Assembly: GCA_016202695.1 (NCBI GenBank)
Contig: JACQOE010000034.1
Location: 1-38,017, forward strand
Length of the DNA stretch: 38,017 nt
Source of the DNA: Pseudomonadota bacterium
Lineage (GTDB): Bacteria; Pseudomonadota; Alphaproteobacteria; JACQOE01
Direction of reading: 5' to 3'
The notes beneath the pieces were generated by a model. The model was not told where the DNA came from. It did no database searches and saw nothing but the letters and a program-made list of their open reading frames with translations. Shown one piece after another: positions 15,468 through 26,523 of this stretch. Position 1 is the first letter of the stretch; each line of letters starts with the position of its first letter. A program made the translations under genes and the position numbers.

Positions 15468-16394
15468 TCATGTCGCCGCGCGCCCGCCCCGGGCGAGCGC
15501 CTCCTCGCGGCCGATGTAGATCACGGCCGACAGGATCACCGCCGCCCCGGCGACGGTGTAGGCGGTGGGGAGCTCGGCGAACAGCAGGAAGCCGATCGCC
15601 GCCGCCACCGGAAGGCGGGTGAAGTCCATCGGCGCGATGATCGTCGCGTCGCCGTGCTTCGAGGCCCGCGCCGCGGCGTACTGGCCGACCGTCGCCCCGA
15701 GCGCGCTCAAGCCCACCCAGAGGAGTTCGATGGGCGTCGGCGTGCGCCACTCGATCAGCGCCCAGCCGAGCGCGAGCAGGCTGGACACCGTCGAGCTGTA
15801 GAAGACGATGGTCGAGGGCGCCTCGGTCGCTGCCAACTGCTTCACCGTGATCAGGGTGAGGCTGCCGACGAAGGCGGCGAAAATGCCGACCAGCATCGCG
15901 ATTTCCACCGTCCCGGTCGGGCGCACCATGACCAGTACGCCGGCGAAGCCGACGGCGGTGGCGATCCCGCGCCGGCCGCGCATCGTCTCGCCGAGGATGA
16001 TCGCAGCGGTGAGGATGACGAACAGTGGCCGGGTGAAGCTGATCGAAACCGCGTCGGCGAGCTTGAGGTGGACGAGAGAGTAGAGATAGGCGCCGATGGC
16101 GACGAAGCTGAGCGCGCCCCGGAGCGCGTGCAGCCCGATCCGGCGGGTCGCCAGCGTGCGCGGATGGGTGACGATCCAGGGCAGGAGCGGCACCATGGTG
16201 AAGAACAGGCGATGGAACAACACCACCCCCTGGGGCAGCGTGGTGGCCGCGAACTTCATCAGCGCGCCCATGGCGGCGAAACCGCAGGCCGAGACGAACA
16301 TCCACAGCATGGCCCGGAGATTGTCGGAAAGCGCGGCACCGGCGGGGACGGATGTCGGGGCGAGGTCCGGCTTCGGGTTCTGGTCGTGGGCCAT
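15468..16394 (-). CDS. EamA-family (DMT) transporter, tandem copy A
   Basis: A 308-residue transporter with two EamA repeats of five helices. It opens ALSDNLRAMLWMFVSACGFAAMGALMKFAA, and shares SFTRPLFVILTAAIILGE, GFAGVLVMVRP and IIAPMDFTRLPVAAAIGFLLF with the neighbouring gene 160 nt upstream, so the two are tandem paralogues. The ATG at 16394 gives the usual short cytoplasmic head; the frame extends further but with arginine-rich sequence unlike the family. The substrate is unknown. Copies A and B may have arisen by local duplication and then diverged. Confidence 0.87.
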   Translation of the reverse strand: MAHDQNPKPDLAPTSVPAGAALSDNLRAMLWMFVSACGFAAMGALMKFAATTLPQGVVLFHRLFFTMVPLLPWIVTHPRTLATRRIGLHALRGALSFVAIGAYLYSLVHLKLADAVSISFTRPLFVILTAAIILGETMRGRRGIATAVGFAGVLVMVRPTGTVEIAMLVGIFAAFVGSLTLITVKQLAATEAPSTIVFYSSTVSSLLALGWALIEWRTPTPIELLWVGLSALGATVGQYAAARASKHGDATIIAPMDFTRLPVAAAIGFLLFAELPTAYTVAGAAVILSAVIYIGREEALARGGRAAT

Positions 16395-16554
16395 GGTGCC
16401 GGCGATGGTCTCCTGGCGCGGGCGGCCCGCCCCCTGGGATCGGGCGGGGAGGGCGATCCGAGTCTCCCGGGGGCTGCCTGCGCCCCTGCCCCGGCGCCGG
16501 AGGCGATGATCGCGGACGAGGGGGGCGATGTCCACGGGTCGCCGGTCGGCGTCG

Positions 16555-17505
16555 TCAGCCTGCCCCCGGCGGCGCCTCCTCGGGGCGGTCCCCGGCGCGC
16601 CGGGCTCGGGCGAGCACGGCCTCGCGGTGGGCGATATAGAGGGTCGAGAAGACGATGATCGCGGTGCCGAGGATCGACCACAGGCCGGGAAGCTCGGAGA
16701 AGACGAGAAAGCCGATCAGCGCCGCGATGGGGAGCTGGACGTAGTCGATGGGCGCGATCACCGAGGCCTCGCCCAGGGCGCAGGCGCGGCTCATGAAGTA
16801 GAGGTTGGCGGCCGCGGCGAGCCCGCTCAGGAACAGCCAGAAGAACTGGGCGGGGGTGGGCGTGACCCAGGTCGCGATCGCGAACGGGAGCGCCATCAGC
16901 GTCCCCAGGGTCGTGTAGTAGAAGACCGCGCGCCAGGCCGGCTCGGTGGTCGCCATCTGCTTGAGCGCGATCAACACGAAGCAGGAAATGATCGCCGCCC
17001 CGAGCGCGAGCAGGATGGCGAACCCGACCTCTCCCTCCGGGCGCACCATGACGAGGACGCCGAGGAAGCCGGTGACCGTGGCCAGCCCGCGCCGCCAGCC
17101 CACCCGTTCGCCGAGGAGCAGCAGGGCGATCACGATCATCCACAGCGGCCGCGAGAAGGTGAGGGCGAGCGTGTCGGCGAGCACCAGGTGGCGGAGCGCG
17201 TAGGCGAGCATCGCCAGCGCGAGGGCGCCGATGAAGGCGCGCCAGAGGTGAAGCCCGAGCCGCGTCGTCACCACCAGATGGCGCCAGTCGCCAACGAGGA
17301 GGAGGGGGAGGAGCGGCACGGTCCCGAAGCCCATGCGGAAGAAGACCACGACCGCGATGGGAAGCTCCGAGGCGACGTGCTTGATGATCGCCGCCATCCC
17401 CGCGGCCGCGCCGGCCGCGCCCAGCATCCACAGGATCGCCTTGACGTTGTCGGAGAGCACGAGCGGGCGTCGCCCCTCGGCCGGCAAGCGGGCCCGGAGC
17501 CTCAA
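16555..17505 (-). CDS. EamA-family (DMT) transporter, tandem copy B
   Basis: A 316-residue paralogue of the gene downstream: LSDNVKAILWMLGAAGAAAGMAAIIKHVAS, TFSRPLWMIVIALLLLGE, GFLGVLVMVRPEGE, VIAPIDYVQLPIAALIGFLVF. Ten helices are expected. The start is uncertain: no ATG fits, the TTG at 17505 gives a 16-residue head comparable to copy A, and a GTG just before LSDN is the alternative. It diverges from the M17 aminopeptidase gene across about 165 nt. The substrate is unknown. Confidence 0.83.
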   Translation of the reverse strand: MRLRARLPAEGRRPLVLSDNVKAILWMLGAAGAAAGMAAIIKHVASELPIAVVVFFRMGFGTVPLLPLLLVGDWRHLVVTTRLGLHLWRAFIGALALAMLAYALRHLVLADTLALTFSRPLWMIVIALLLLGERVGWRRGLATVTGFLGVLVMVRPEGEVGFAILLALGAAIISCFVLIALKQMATTEPAWRAVFYYTTLGTLMALPFAIATWVTPTPAQFFWLFLSGLAAAANLYFMSRACALGEASVIAPIDYVQLPIAALIGFLVFSELPGLWSILGTAIIVFSTLYIAHREAVLARARRAGDRPEEAPPGAG

Positions 17506-17621
17506 GCGTCGGTCCCCGCGCTCACCGGCCCGCGGGCGACCGGCCGGCGCAGGTCAGGATGAAGCGCGTCATGACATCCCTCCCGGGGGAGCCTCGCCGA
17601 GGCGCGCACTCTGTGGGCAGG

Positions 17622-17639
17622 TCTTGAGCGCGGTCAAGA
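17622..17639. promoter_or_regulatory. TTGA-N6-TCAA box (FNR/CRP-type site candidate)
   Basis: TCTTGA (17622-17627) and TCAAGA (17634-17639) are exact complements around a six-base spacer, giving TTGA-N6-TCAA. This is the half-site pattern of FNR/FnrL/Dnr regulators in alphaproteobacteria. Its centre is about 40 nt before the aminopeptidase start and 125 nt before the divergent EamA start. From this position it might repress the first or activate the second. A chance hairpin is possible. Confidence 0.35.
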
Positions 17640-17669
17640 TCGGGCTTTGCAAAGGGCGGAGTGCCGGCC

Positions 17670-19145
<1,476 letters not shown>

Positions 19146-19218
19146 TTGCTATTGTGCGCGCCGCACTATTCGGCTAAGGGATTCCGGGTCAAGAACATCG
19201 CCACATAATTCGACACCC

Positions 19219-19593
19219 ATGGACCTCAGCCCCGCGGCCGCGTTGGAGCTCTGGCGCGTCGCCCTCATCGAGAGCGTGCGGCGCGACTCGCCGGACCTCT
19301 CCGCGCGGCAGATGGCGGTGCTGCTCAGCGTTGCAGGCACGCCGCCGCCCCACACCGTGCGCGGACTCGCGCGCACGCTCAACGTCTCGAAGCCGGCGAT
19401 CACCCGCGCGCTTGACCGGCTCAGCAAGCTCAGCTTCGTGCGGCGCCGGACTGACGAGGAGGACCGCCGAAGCGTGCTGGTCGAGTGCACGGAGGCGGGC
19501 CGCGGCTATGTCGACTCCTTCGGCCAACTGGTCATTGCGGCGGCGAACGGCACGCGTCCCGAGCCGCAGCTTCGTCGCGCCTCGGGCGACTAG
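19219..19593 (+). CDS. MarR-family transcriptional regulator
   Basis: A 124-residue winged-helix regulator. LSARQMAVLLSVAG and VRGLARTLNVSKPAITRALDRLSKLSFVRRR form the helix-turn-helix, followed by the wing TDEEDRRSVLVECTEAGRGYV. It is shorter than most MarR proteins because the last dimerisation helix is brief and ends in a polar tail. The ATG at 19219 has no clear ribosome site. Upstream, GTGCG-CGC-CGCAC (19154-19166) is a possible operator. It follows the aminopeptidase gene by 73 nt and might be co-transcribed with it. Its target is unknown; the TTGTCAATTGACAA palindrome at 13632 is of the general type MarR proteins bind. Confidence 0.83.
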   Translation: MDLSPAAALELWRVALIESVRRDSPDLSARQMAVLLSVAGTPPPHTVRGLARTLNVSKPAITRALDRLSKLSFVRRRTDEEDRRSVLVECTEAGRGYVDSFGQLVIAAANGTRPEPQLRRASGD

Positions 19594-19706
19594 CGGGCGG
19601 CGGAACCCCGACGCGGGCCGAGGCGCCGCCGCCGCCCCGCGGGGATTTGGTCCGCCCTCTCTCTTCGCGCTTTCGGCGTTCTCCGGCGCGGCCCTTGCCG
19701 ACGCCT

Positions 19707-20636
19707 CTAGTAGCCCTCGACTGGATCGACCAGGTTGAGGAGCGGGCGGCCGGCGCGGGCGCGCTCGATGTTCTCGACGATCTGCGGCACCACCGAGTCG
19801 GGGATGGTGATGCTCGAGGCGTGCGGGGTGAGCACCACCTTGGGGTGGCTCCAGAAGGGGTGCTCGGCCGGCAGCGGCTCGGCCTGGAAGACGTCGAGCG
19901 TCGCCGCGGCGATGTGTCCCGAGTCGAGGGCGGCGAGCAGGTCCTCCTCGATGACATGGCCGCCGCGCGCCGAATTGATGACGTAGGCGCCCTTGGGAAG
20001 CGAGGAGAGGGTGCCCTTGTTGATGATCCCGGCCGTCCTGGGCGTCAGCGGCAGGAGGCAGGAGAGAATCTGAGTCCGCTCGAGGAAGACGCGCAGCCCG
20101 GCATCGCCGTAGTAGCTCTTGATCCCCTCGATGGTCTTCGGCCGGCGGCTCCAGCCGGCGACGTCGAAGCCGAGGGCGGAGAGCCGGCGGCAGGCGAGGC
20201 CGCCGAGGTTGCCGACCCCCATGACGCCGACCCGGGTCGCCTCGGTGTTGGGCGGCGGCAACACCTTCCACACCCCCCGGCGCTGCTGCTCCCGGTACTC
20301 ATGGTACTGCCGGTGGTAGCGGAGCACGGCGAGCATCACGTACTCGACCATCTGGCTCGCCAGCAGCCGGTCGACCAGCCGGACCATCGGCACCCCCTCG
20401 GGCAGCTCCGGATCCTTGAGCATGTGATCGACGCCCGCCCCCATCGAGCAGATGAACTTGAGCCTGGGGAAGCGCTTGAGCGAGCCCGGCGGCTGGTTCC
20501 ACACCAGCGCGAACTCGACCTTGTCGGCCGGGCCGACATCGGGCGAGACGCGGACGTCGAGGTCGGGCATCCGATCCAGGATGAGCTTCCGGTATTGCGT
20601 GACGTTCTTCCACGGGGAAATGATCACCAGACTCAT
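19707..20636 (-). CDS. ghrA: GhrA-type D-2-hydroxyacid dehydrogenase
   Basis: A 309-residue NAD(P)-dependent dehydrogenase like glyoxylate/hydroxypyruvate reductase A. The nucleotide-binding motif VGVMGVGNLGG lies near 137-146. The catalytic set is R224 (NSARGGHV), E253 (QAEPLP) and H272 (TPHASS). The N-terminal substrate domain has WNQPPG and SMGAGVDHML, as in GhrA. It reduces glyoxylate or hydroxypyruvate to the hydroxyacid in the cytoplasm. Its ATG lies only 3 nt after the yejF stop, so it appears to be the last gene of the peptide importer operon. The exact 2-oxoacid is not certain. Confidence 0.88.
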   Translation of the reverse strand: MSLVIISPWKNVTQYRKLILDRMPDLDVRVSPDVGPADKVEFALVWNQPPGSLKRFPRLKFICSMGAGVDHMLKDPELPEGVPMVRLVDRLLASQMVEYVMLAVLRYHRQYHEYREQQRRGVWKVLPPPNTEATRVGVMGVGNLGGLACRRLSALGFDVAGWSRRPKTIEGIKSYYGDAGLRVFLERTQILSCLLPLTPRTAGIINKGTLSSLPKGAYVINSARGGHVIEEDLLAALDSGHIAAATLDVFQAEPLPAEHPFWSHPKVVLTPHASSITIPDSVVPQIVENIERARAGRPLLNLVDPVEGY

Positions 20637-20639
20637 TGC

Positions 20640-22274
20640 TCAGGTCCTCACCACTCCGGTTTCGTCGGCCGTGAACTCGAAGGCGGCGCCGATCAGGGCG
20701 CGGGTATAGGCTTGGCGCGGGGCCTCGAAGATCGTCTCCGCCGGGCCCGATTCGACTACCCGCCCCTCGCGCAGCACGATGACGAAGTCGGCCAGTGCGC
20801 GCACCACCTTAAGATCGTGGCTGATGAAAAGGTAGGCGAGGCGGTGACGCCGCTGCAGATCGCGCAGCAGTTCGACGATCTGCGCCTGGACCGACATGTC
20901 GAGCGCGCTCGTCGGCTCGTCGAGGACGATGAAGCGGGGCTTGAGCACCAGCGCGCGGGCGATCGCGATCCGCTGACGTTGACCGCCCGAGAACTCGTGC
21001 GGATAGCGGTCCTGGATGTCGGGGTCCATGCCGACCTCGCCGAGCGCCTCGCCGATGAGCGTGCGCCGCTCCGCGTACGAGCCGCCGAGCCCGTGCACGA
21101 GCAGCCCCTCCTCGATGATCTGGCCGATCGAGAGGCGGGGGCTGAGCGCGCCGTAGGGATCCTGAAACACGACCTGCATCTCGCGCCGGAGCGGCCGAAG
21201 CGTCCGCCAGCTCATGCCCTGGATGTCGGCGCCCCGGAAGCGGATCGCGCCGGTCGAGGACTCGAGCCTGAGCAGTGCCAGGCCCATGGTCGTCTTGCCC
21301 GAGCCCGACTCCCCCACCAGTCCCACGGTCTGGCCCTCGCGGATGGCGGCCGAAACGCCGTCGACGGCCCGCACGTAATCGACCGTGCGGCGCAGCACTC
21401 CGCGGCGGATGGGAAAGTAGACCTTGAGGTCGCTGGTCTCCATCACGACCGGCGCCTCGGGCGAAACCTTCGCCGGCTTGCCCGAGGGCTGGGCGGCGAG
21501 GAGCGCCTGGGTGTAACTGTGGCGCGGCCGCTCGAACACGTCGCCGACCCGCCCCGCCTCGACGATCCGCCCCGCCTTCATCACCGAGACCGCATCCGCC
21601 ATGCGCCGGACGATGGCGAGGTCGTGGGTGATGAGCAGCATCGCCATGCCCATTTCGCCCTGCAGCTCCTTGAGGAGTTTCAGGATTTGCGCCTGGATGG
21701 TCACGTCGAGCGCGGTGGTGGGCTCGTCGGCGATCAGGAGGGCGGGGTTGTTGGCCAGCGCGGTCGCGATCATGACCCGCTGGCGCTGGCCGCCCGAGAG
21801 CTGGTGGGGATAGGCGTCGAGCCGCTTCTCGGCCTCGGCCAGGCCGACCTTCCGCAGGAGCTCGAGGGCGCGCAAGCGTGCCTCCTCGCGCCCGATGCCC
21901 TGGTGGAGGAGCATCGCCTCCGTGACCTGCCGCTCGATCGTGTGCAGTGGGTTGAGCGAGGTCATCGGCTCCTGGAAGATGATGCCGATGTCGTTGCCGC
22001 GCACCGCCCGCAAGACCGGCTCGGCCGCGCCCATTAGCTCGCGGCCCTTGAAGCGGATGCTGCCGCTCGGATGCCAGGCGCGGGGGTAGGGCAGGAGTTG
22101 CAGGATCGAGAGCGCGCTCACCGTCTTGCCGGAGCCGGATTCGCCGACCAGGGCCAGCACCTCGCCGGGCGAGATGTCGAACGAGGCGCCGACCACCGCC
22201 TTCACCTCCTCCGGCCCGCGGCCGAACGAGACCGAGAGGTTGTCCACCGAGAGGAGCGGCCGGGCATCGTTCAT
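20640..22274 (-). CDS. yejF: Peptide ABC transporter ATPase, double domain
   Basis: A 544-residue fusion of two ATPase domains, as in E. coli YejF. Domain 1 has Walker A GESGSGKT at 44-51, signature LSGGQRQR at 159-166 and DEPTTALD at about 183-190. Domain 2 has Walker [10 protein letters not shown] at 321-329, signature FSGGQRQR at 428-435 and DEPTSALD at 452-459. It powers uptake of oligopeptides by YejB/YejE. The ATG at 22274 overlaps the yejE stop by 4 nt. Both sites look intact. The peptide specificity comes from homology, not from the sequence itself. Confidence 0.93.
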   Translation of the reverse strand: MNDARPLLSVDNLSVSFGRGPEEVKAVVGASFDISPGEVLALVGESGSGKTVSALSILQLLPYPRAWHPSGSIRFKGRELMGAAEPVLRAVRGNDIGIIFQEPMTSLNPLHTIERQVTEAMLLHQGIGREEARLRALELLRKVGLAEAEKRLDAYPHQLSGGQRQRVMIATALANNPALLIADEPTTALDVTIQAQILKLLKELQGEMGMAMLLITHDLAIVRRMADAVSVMKAGRIVEAGRVGDVFERPRHSYTQALLAAQPSGKPAKVSPEAPVVMETSDLKVYFPIRRGVLRRTVDYVRAVDGVSAAIREGQTVGLVGESGSGKTTMGLALLRLESSTGAIRFRGADIQGMSWRTLRPLRREMQVVFQDPYGALSPRLSIGQIIEEGLLVHGLGGSYAERRTLIGEALGEVGMDPDIQDRYPHEFSGGQRQRIAIARALVLKPRFIVLDEPTSALDMSVQAQIVELLRDLQRRHRLAYLFISHDLKVVRALADFVIVLREGRVVESGPAETIFEAPRQAYTRALIGAAFEFTADETGVVRT

Positions 22275-23320
22275 CGCACGGCCTTCCGGGGGTCGAAGGC
22301 GTCGCGCACCGCCTCGCCGACGAAGACGAGGAGGGTGAGCATGATCGAGAGCACGAAGAAGGCCGTGAGCCCGAGCCACGGCGCCTGCAGGTTGTTCTTG
22401 CCCTGCTGAACCAGTTCGCCCAGGGAGGGCGAGCCGGGGGGCAGGCCGAAACCGAGGAAGTCGAGCGCCGAAAGCACGGTCACCGAGCCCGACAGGATGA
22501 AGGGCAGGAAGGTGAGGGTGGCGACCATGGCGTTGGGCAGGATGTGGCGGAACATCACCTTGGCGTCGCCCACCCCCAGCGCGCGGGCTGCGCGCACGTA
22601 GTCGAAGTTGCGCACGCGCAGGAACTCCGCCCGCACCACTCCGACCAGCCCCATCCAGCTGAACAGCAGCATGAAGACGAGCAGCGTCCAGAAGCTCGGC
22701 TCGATCACGCTCGCCAGGATGATGAGGATGAAGAGCTGCGGCATCCCCGACCAGACCTCGATGAAGCGCTGGAAGGCGAGGTCGATCACGCCGCCGTAGT
22801 AGCCCTGCACGGCCCCGGCGGCGACGCCGAATATCGAGCTCAGGATGGTCAGCGCGAAGCCGAAGACCACCGAGATGCGGAAGCCGTAGATCGTGCGCGC
22901 GAGCACGTCGCGCGCCTGGTCGTCGGTCCCCAGCCAGTTCCTGGCGGTCGGCGGCGAGGGCGCCGGCTCCTTGAGGTCGTAGATGACCGTGGCGTAGCTG
23001 TAAGGGATCGGGGGCCAGATTATCCACCCGCGGTCGTTGATCCGCCTGACCAGATAGGGATCGCGATAGTCGGCCTCGGTCGGGAACTCGCCGCCGAAGG
23101 CGGTCTCGGGATAGGCCCGGAACACGGGCATGTAGAAGGCGCCGTCGTAGCGCACGAGGAGCGGCTTGTCGTTGGCAACGAATTCGGCGAAGAGGCTGAG
23201 CAGGAGTAGCGCGAGGAACAGCCACATCGCCCCATAGCCGCGGCGGTTGGCGCGGAAGTTCTCGATCCGGCGGCGGGTGAGCGGGGTGATGCGCATCCCG
23301 AGGAAGCGGTCGGCGGCCAC
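22271..23320 (-). CDS. yejE: Peptide ABC transporter permease YejE
   Basis: A 349-residue inner-membrane permease of the DppC/OppC class. An N-terminal helix (MWLFLALLLLSLFAEFVANDKPLLVRY) is followed by the YejE-type periplasmic insert (FGGEFPTEADYRDPYL, WPPIPYSYATV), then the NWLGTDDQARDVLARTIYGFRISV motif and the permease core with the EAA loop DYVRAARALGVGDAKVMFRHILPNA. The start is GTG at 23320 with GAGG upstream. It is 4 nt behind yejB and overlaps yejF. It forms the channel with YejB. Confidence 0.92.
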   Translation of the reverse strand: MAADRFLGMRITPLTRRRIENFRANRRGYGAMWLFLALLLLSLFAEFVANDKPLLVRYDGAFYMPVFRAYPETAFGGEFPTEADYRDPYLVRRINDRGWIIWPPIPYSYATVIYDLKEPAPSPPTARNWLGTDDQARDVLARTIYGFRISVVFGFALTILSSIFGVAAGAVQGYYGGVIDLAFQRFIEVWSGMPQLFILIILASVIEPSFWTLLVFMLLFSWMGLVGVVRAEFLRVRNFDYVRAARALGVGDAKVMFRHILPNAMVATLTFLPFILSGSVTVLSALDFLGFGLPPGSPSLGELVQQGKNNLQAPWLGLTAFFVLSIMLTLLVFVGEAVRDAFDPRKAVR

Positions 23321-23324
23321 GGGC

Positions 23325-24449
23325 CTAGACCTCCCGGCTCTCGAAGTCGATCCGGGGATCGATGATCGTGTACATGACGTCGTTGACGAGGTTGAGGATG
23401 AGCCCGGCCAGGGTGAAGATGAAAAGGGTCCCGAACAACACCGGATAGTCGCGGTTGATTGCCGCCTCGAAGCCCAGGAGCCCGAGGCCGTCGAGCGAGA
23501 AGATGATCTCGATTAGGAGCGCGCCGGTGAAGAGGATGCTGATCAGCGCCCCCGGGAACCCGGCGATGATGATCAGCATCGCGTTGCGAAAGACGTGGCC
23601 GTAGAGGACGTGCTTCTCGGGCAGTCCCTTGGCGCGGGCGGTCATCACGTACTGCTTGTTGATCTCGTCGAGGAACGAGTTCTTGGTCAGCATCGAGAGC
23701 ACGGCGAAGCCGCCGATGACCATCGACGCGACGGGAAGCGCCATGTGCCAGAAGTAGTCGAGGACGAGCGCGGGAACCGACAGCTCGCGCCAGTTGGGCG
23801 AGACCAGGCCGCGAAGCGGAAACCAGGAGAAGTAGCTGCCGCCTGCGAGCAGCACCACCAGCAGGATAGCGAACAGGAATCCCGGGATAGCGTAGCCGAC
23901 GATGATGGCGGCGCTGGTGGCGACGTCGAAGCGGCTCCCGTCGCGCACCGCCTTGGCGATGCCGAGCGGGATCGAGACTAGGTAGATGATCAGCGTCGTC
24001 CACAGGCCGAGCGAGATCGAGACCGGCATCTTCTCGACCACCAGCGCGATCACGCTCTTGTCGCGGAAGAAGCTCTTGCCGAAGTCGAGCATCGCGTAGC
24101 TCTTGAGCATCAAGAGGAAGCGCTCGTGCACCGGCTTGTCGAAGCCGAACATGCGCTCGATCTCCCTGATGATCTCGGGGTCCAGCCCCCGCGCGCCGCG
24201 GTAGCGGCTGGTGATCGAGGTGTCCTCGGTGGCGCGTCGCTCGGCCCGGCGGGCGATCACGTCGCCTTCTCCGGTCCCGGCGATCCGCGCGGTGGCCGCC
24301 ACCCCCGTCCCCTGGATCTCGGCGATCATGCGCTCGACCGGCCCTCCCGGGGCGAACTGCACGATCACGAAGTTGATCAGCACGATGCCGAAGAGGGTGG
24401 GAACGATGAGGAACAGCCGACGGATGATGTAGGCGGTCATCGGCGCCAT
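23325..24449 (-). CDS. yejB: Peptide ABC transporter permease YejB
   Basis: A 374-residue permease of the DppB/OppB class. It begins [36 protein letters not shown], a family hallmark, carries a YejB-type hydrophilic insert (about residues 45-95), then [22 protein letters not shown], the EAA region [26 protein letters not shown], and ends [18 protein letters not shown]. The start may be 24449 or 24440 (MTAYIIRR); the second matches E. coli YejB length better. It lies 6 nt behind yejA. Confidence 0.92.
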   Translation of the reverse strand: MAPMTAYIIRRLFLIVPTLFGIVLINFVIVQFAPGGPVERMIAEIQGTGVAATARIAGTGEGDVIARRAERRATEDTSITSRYRGARGLDPEIIREIERMFGFDKPVHERFLLMLKSYAMLDFGKSFFRDKSVIALVVEKMPVSISLGLWTTLIIYLVSIPLGIAKAVRDGSRFDVATSAAIIVGYAIPGFLFAILLVVLLAGGSYFSWFPLRGLVSPNWRELSVPALVLDYFWHMALPVASMVIGGFAVLSMLTKNSFLDEINKQYVMTARAKGLPEKHVLYGHVFRNAMLIIIAGFPGALISILFTGALLIEIIFSLDGLGLLGFEAAINRDYPVLFGTLFIFTLAGLILNLVNDVMYTIIDPRIDFESREV

Positions 24450-24455
24450 CCCGGG

Positions 24456-26474
24456 TCAGCGTCTGCGGTTTCTGAGCATAGAGCGCACTACGGTCGCGAC
24501 CAAGATCACCCCGCCGGCGATGGCGAGCAGGAGGGAGAGGCGCGCGCGTCCGGCCGAGACCTTTTCCTCCGCCTCGACCTCGGTGCGTTTGCCGGACTCG
24601 GCGAGTTCCCGCCGGCCCCGCTCCAGCGCCTCGGCCTTGGCGGGGTCGATCCACCAGGTCTCGAAGCCCAGCGCGTATTTGGGCACGACCTTGGGCCGCA
24701 CGAACCTGTCCCAGTAGGCGACGCGGAACGACTGCAGGTGCCACTGGGGGATGACGTAATGGTTCCACAGCAGGACCCGGTCGAGGGCGCGGGTGCGGGC
24801 GATCAGGCTCTCGCGGTCGGGGGCACGGATGACGAGATCGACGAGGTCGTCGATCACCCGGTCCTTGACGCCGATGAGGTTGCGGCTGCCCGGCTCGTCG
24901 GCCTTCTCCGAACCCCAGTAGTCGCGCTGCTCGTTGCCCGGCGAGAGCGACTGGCCGAAGACGTTGACCACAACGTCGAAGTCGAACCGCTCGATGCGCT
25001 TCACATACTGGGCGGTATCCACCGTGCGCACGCTCGCCTCGATGCCGAGGCGCCGGAGGCTGGCGGCGAAGGGGAGCGCGATGCGCTCGAACTGGGGTGA
25101 AACCAGCAGGATCTCAAAGCGGAAGGGCTGGCCCGTCTCGCGGTTGACCAGCTTGAGGTCGCGGACCACCCAGCCCGCCTCGTCGAGGAGCTTGAGCCCC
25201 TTGAGCAGGTTGCCGCGCAGCGAATCGGGCGGGGCGGTGGAGGGGGCGTGGTATTCGGCCGTGAACACCTCGTCGGGGATGCGGCCCCGGTAGCGCTCGA
25301 GGATCTCGAGCTCCTCGCCCTGCGGAAGCCCGCGCGAAGCGAGCTCGGAGTTGGAGAAGTAGCTCTCGGTGCGGGTGTACTGGCCGTAGAAGAGGTTCTC
25401 GTTGCTCCACTCGAAGTCGAAGGCATAAGCCAGCGCCCGGCGCACCCGCCGGTCCCTGAAGAGACCGCGGCGGGTGTTGAAGACGAAGGCCTGCATCCCG
25501 GTCGGAATCTCGTGCGGGATCTTCTCCAGCCACACTTGGCCCCGCCGGGCGGCCGGGAAGTCGTAGGCGGTGGCCCAGTTCTTGGCGCTGTTCTCCTGGC
25601 GGAAGTCGAAGGCGCCGGCCTTGAAGGCCTCGAGGGCGACGGTGGCGTCGCGGTAATACTCGTAGCGGATCAGGTCGAAGTTGTTGAGGCCGCGGCGGAC
25701 GGGGAGTTTCTCGCCCCAGTAGTCCTTGACCCGGCTGAAGGTGACCGAGCGGCCGGGCTCGAAGCTCTCCACCCGGTAAGGGCCGCTGCCGAGCGGCGGC
25801 TCGAGGGTGGTCTTGGTGAAGTCGCGCCCCTGCCAGTAGTGCCTGGGCAGGATCGGCAACTGGCCAACGATCAGGGGAAGCTCGCGGTTGTCGCCGCCGG
25901 TGAAGGTGAAGCGCACGGTTCGCTCGCCCACCTTTTCGGCCTTGGCCACGTCGCGGTAGTAGGCGCGGTAGAAGGGGCGGCCGTCGCGTTTCAGGGTCTC
26001 GAACGAGAAGATCACATCCTCGGGCGTAACGGGGCGCCCGTCGTGCCAGCGCGCCTCGCGCCGCAGCGTGAAGGCGACCCACGAGCGGTCGGGCGGATAC
26101 TCGATGGTCTCGGCGATCAGGCCGTACTCGCTGAACGCCTCGTCGGCCGAGCTCACCATCAACGTCTCGAAGGTGTCGTCGATGCCCTCGGCGGGCACCC
26201 CCTTGAGGGTGAAGGGATTGAAGGTGTCGAAGGTGCCGATCGCCGAGAGGGTGACCGTTCCGCCCTTGGGTGCGTCGGGATTGGCGTAGGCGAAGTGGGT
26301 GAAGCTGGGCCCGTATTTGGGGGCGCCGTGCATGGCGATGCCGTGGGCGACGGTCGTTGGCGCGGGCGCCGGCTCGGCCGCGCGCCCCGCACCGATCCCG
26401 AGTGCGGCAAGCACGAGCGCACAGGCGAACGTCGCCGGCCGCCGTCTCGCCGGTTTCTCGATCGGAACGTCCAT
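24456..26474 (-). CDS. yejA: YejA-type peptide-binding protein with C-terminal TM
   Basis: A 672-residue extracellular solute-binding protein family 5 member. A hydrophobic N-terminal segment (ATFACALVLAALGIGAGRAAEP) looks like a signal peptide. The body shows HGIAMHGAPKYGPSFTHFAYANPDAPKGG, FNPFTLKG, WHDGRPVTPEDVIFSF and YWGEKLPVRRGLNNFD, as in YejA. It binds peptides outside the inner membrane for YejBEF. Oddly, after a charged linker (about 615-640) the protein ends with LSLLLAIAGGVILVATVVRSM and a basic tail, which looks like a C-terminal membrane anchor that standard YejA lacks. The start has GAGGGG just upstream. It is the first gene of the yej operon. Confidence 0.9.
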   Translation of the reverse strand: MDVPIEKPARRRPATFACALVLAALGIGAGRAAEPAPAPTTVAHGIAMHGAPKYGPSFTHFAYANPDAPKGGTVTLSAIGTFDTFNPFTLKGVPAEGIDDTFETLMVSSADEAFSEYGLIAETIEYPPDRSWVAFTLRREARWHDGRPVTPEDVIFSFETLKRDGRPFYRAYYRDVAKAEKVGERTVRFTFTGGDNRELPLIVGQLPILPRHYWQGRDFTKTTLEPPLGSGPYRVESFEPGRSVTFSRVKDYWGEKLPVRRGLNNFDLIRYEYYRDATVALEAFKAGAFDFRQENSAKNWATAYDFPAARRGQVWLEKIPHEIPTGMQAFVFNTRRGLFRDRRVRRALAYAFDFEWSNENLFYGQYTRTESYFSNSELASRGLPQGEELEILERYRGRIPDEVFTAEYHAPSTAPPDSLRGNLLKGLKLLDEAGWVVRDLKLVNRETGQPFRFEILLVSPQFERIALPFAASLRRLGIEASVRTVDTAQYVKRIERFDFDVVVNVFGQSLSPGNEQRDYWGSEKADEPGSRNLIGVKDRVIDDLVDLVIRAPDRESLIARTRALDRVLLWNHYVIPQWHLQSFRVAYWDRFVRPKVVPKYALGFETWWIDPAKAEALERGRRELAESGKRTEVEAEEKVSAGRARLSLLLAIAGGVILVATVVRSMLRNRRR

Positions 26475-26482
26475 CGCCCCTC

Positions 26483-26512
26483 AAGATAGACGGGGGCGGC
26501 GAGGTTTGCCAA
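26483..26512 (-). promoter_or_regulatory. Possible yejA promoter
   Basis: On the minus strand TTGGCA (26512-26507) and TATCTT (26488-26483) are 18 nt apart. The -10 ends only 8 nt before the yejA ATG, so the mRNA would have almost no leader, yet a GAGGGG ribosome site is present. The geometry makes this doubtful. Confidence 0.25.
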
Positions 26513-26523
26513 TCGGCCGCCGC

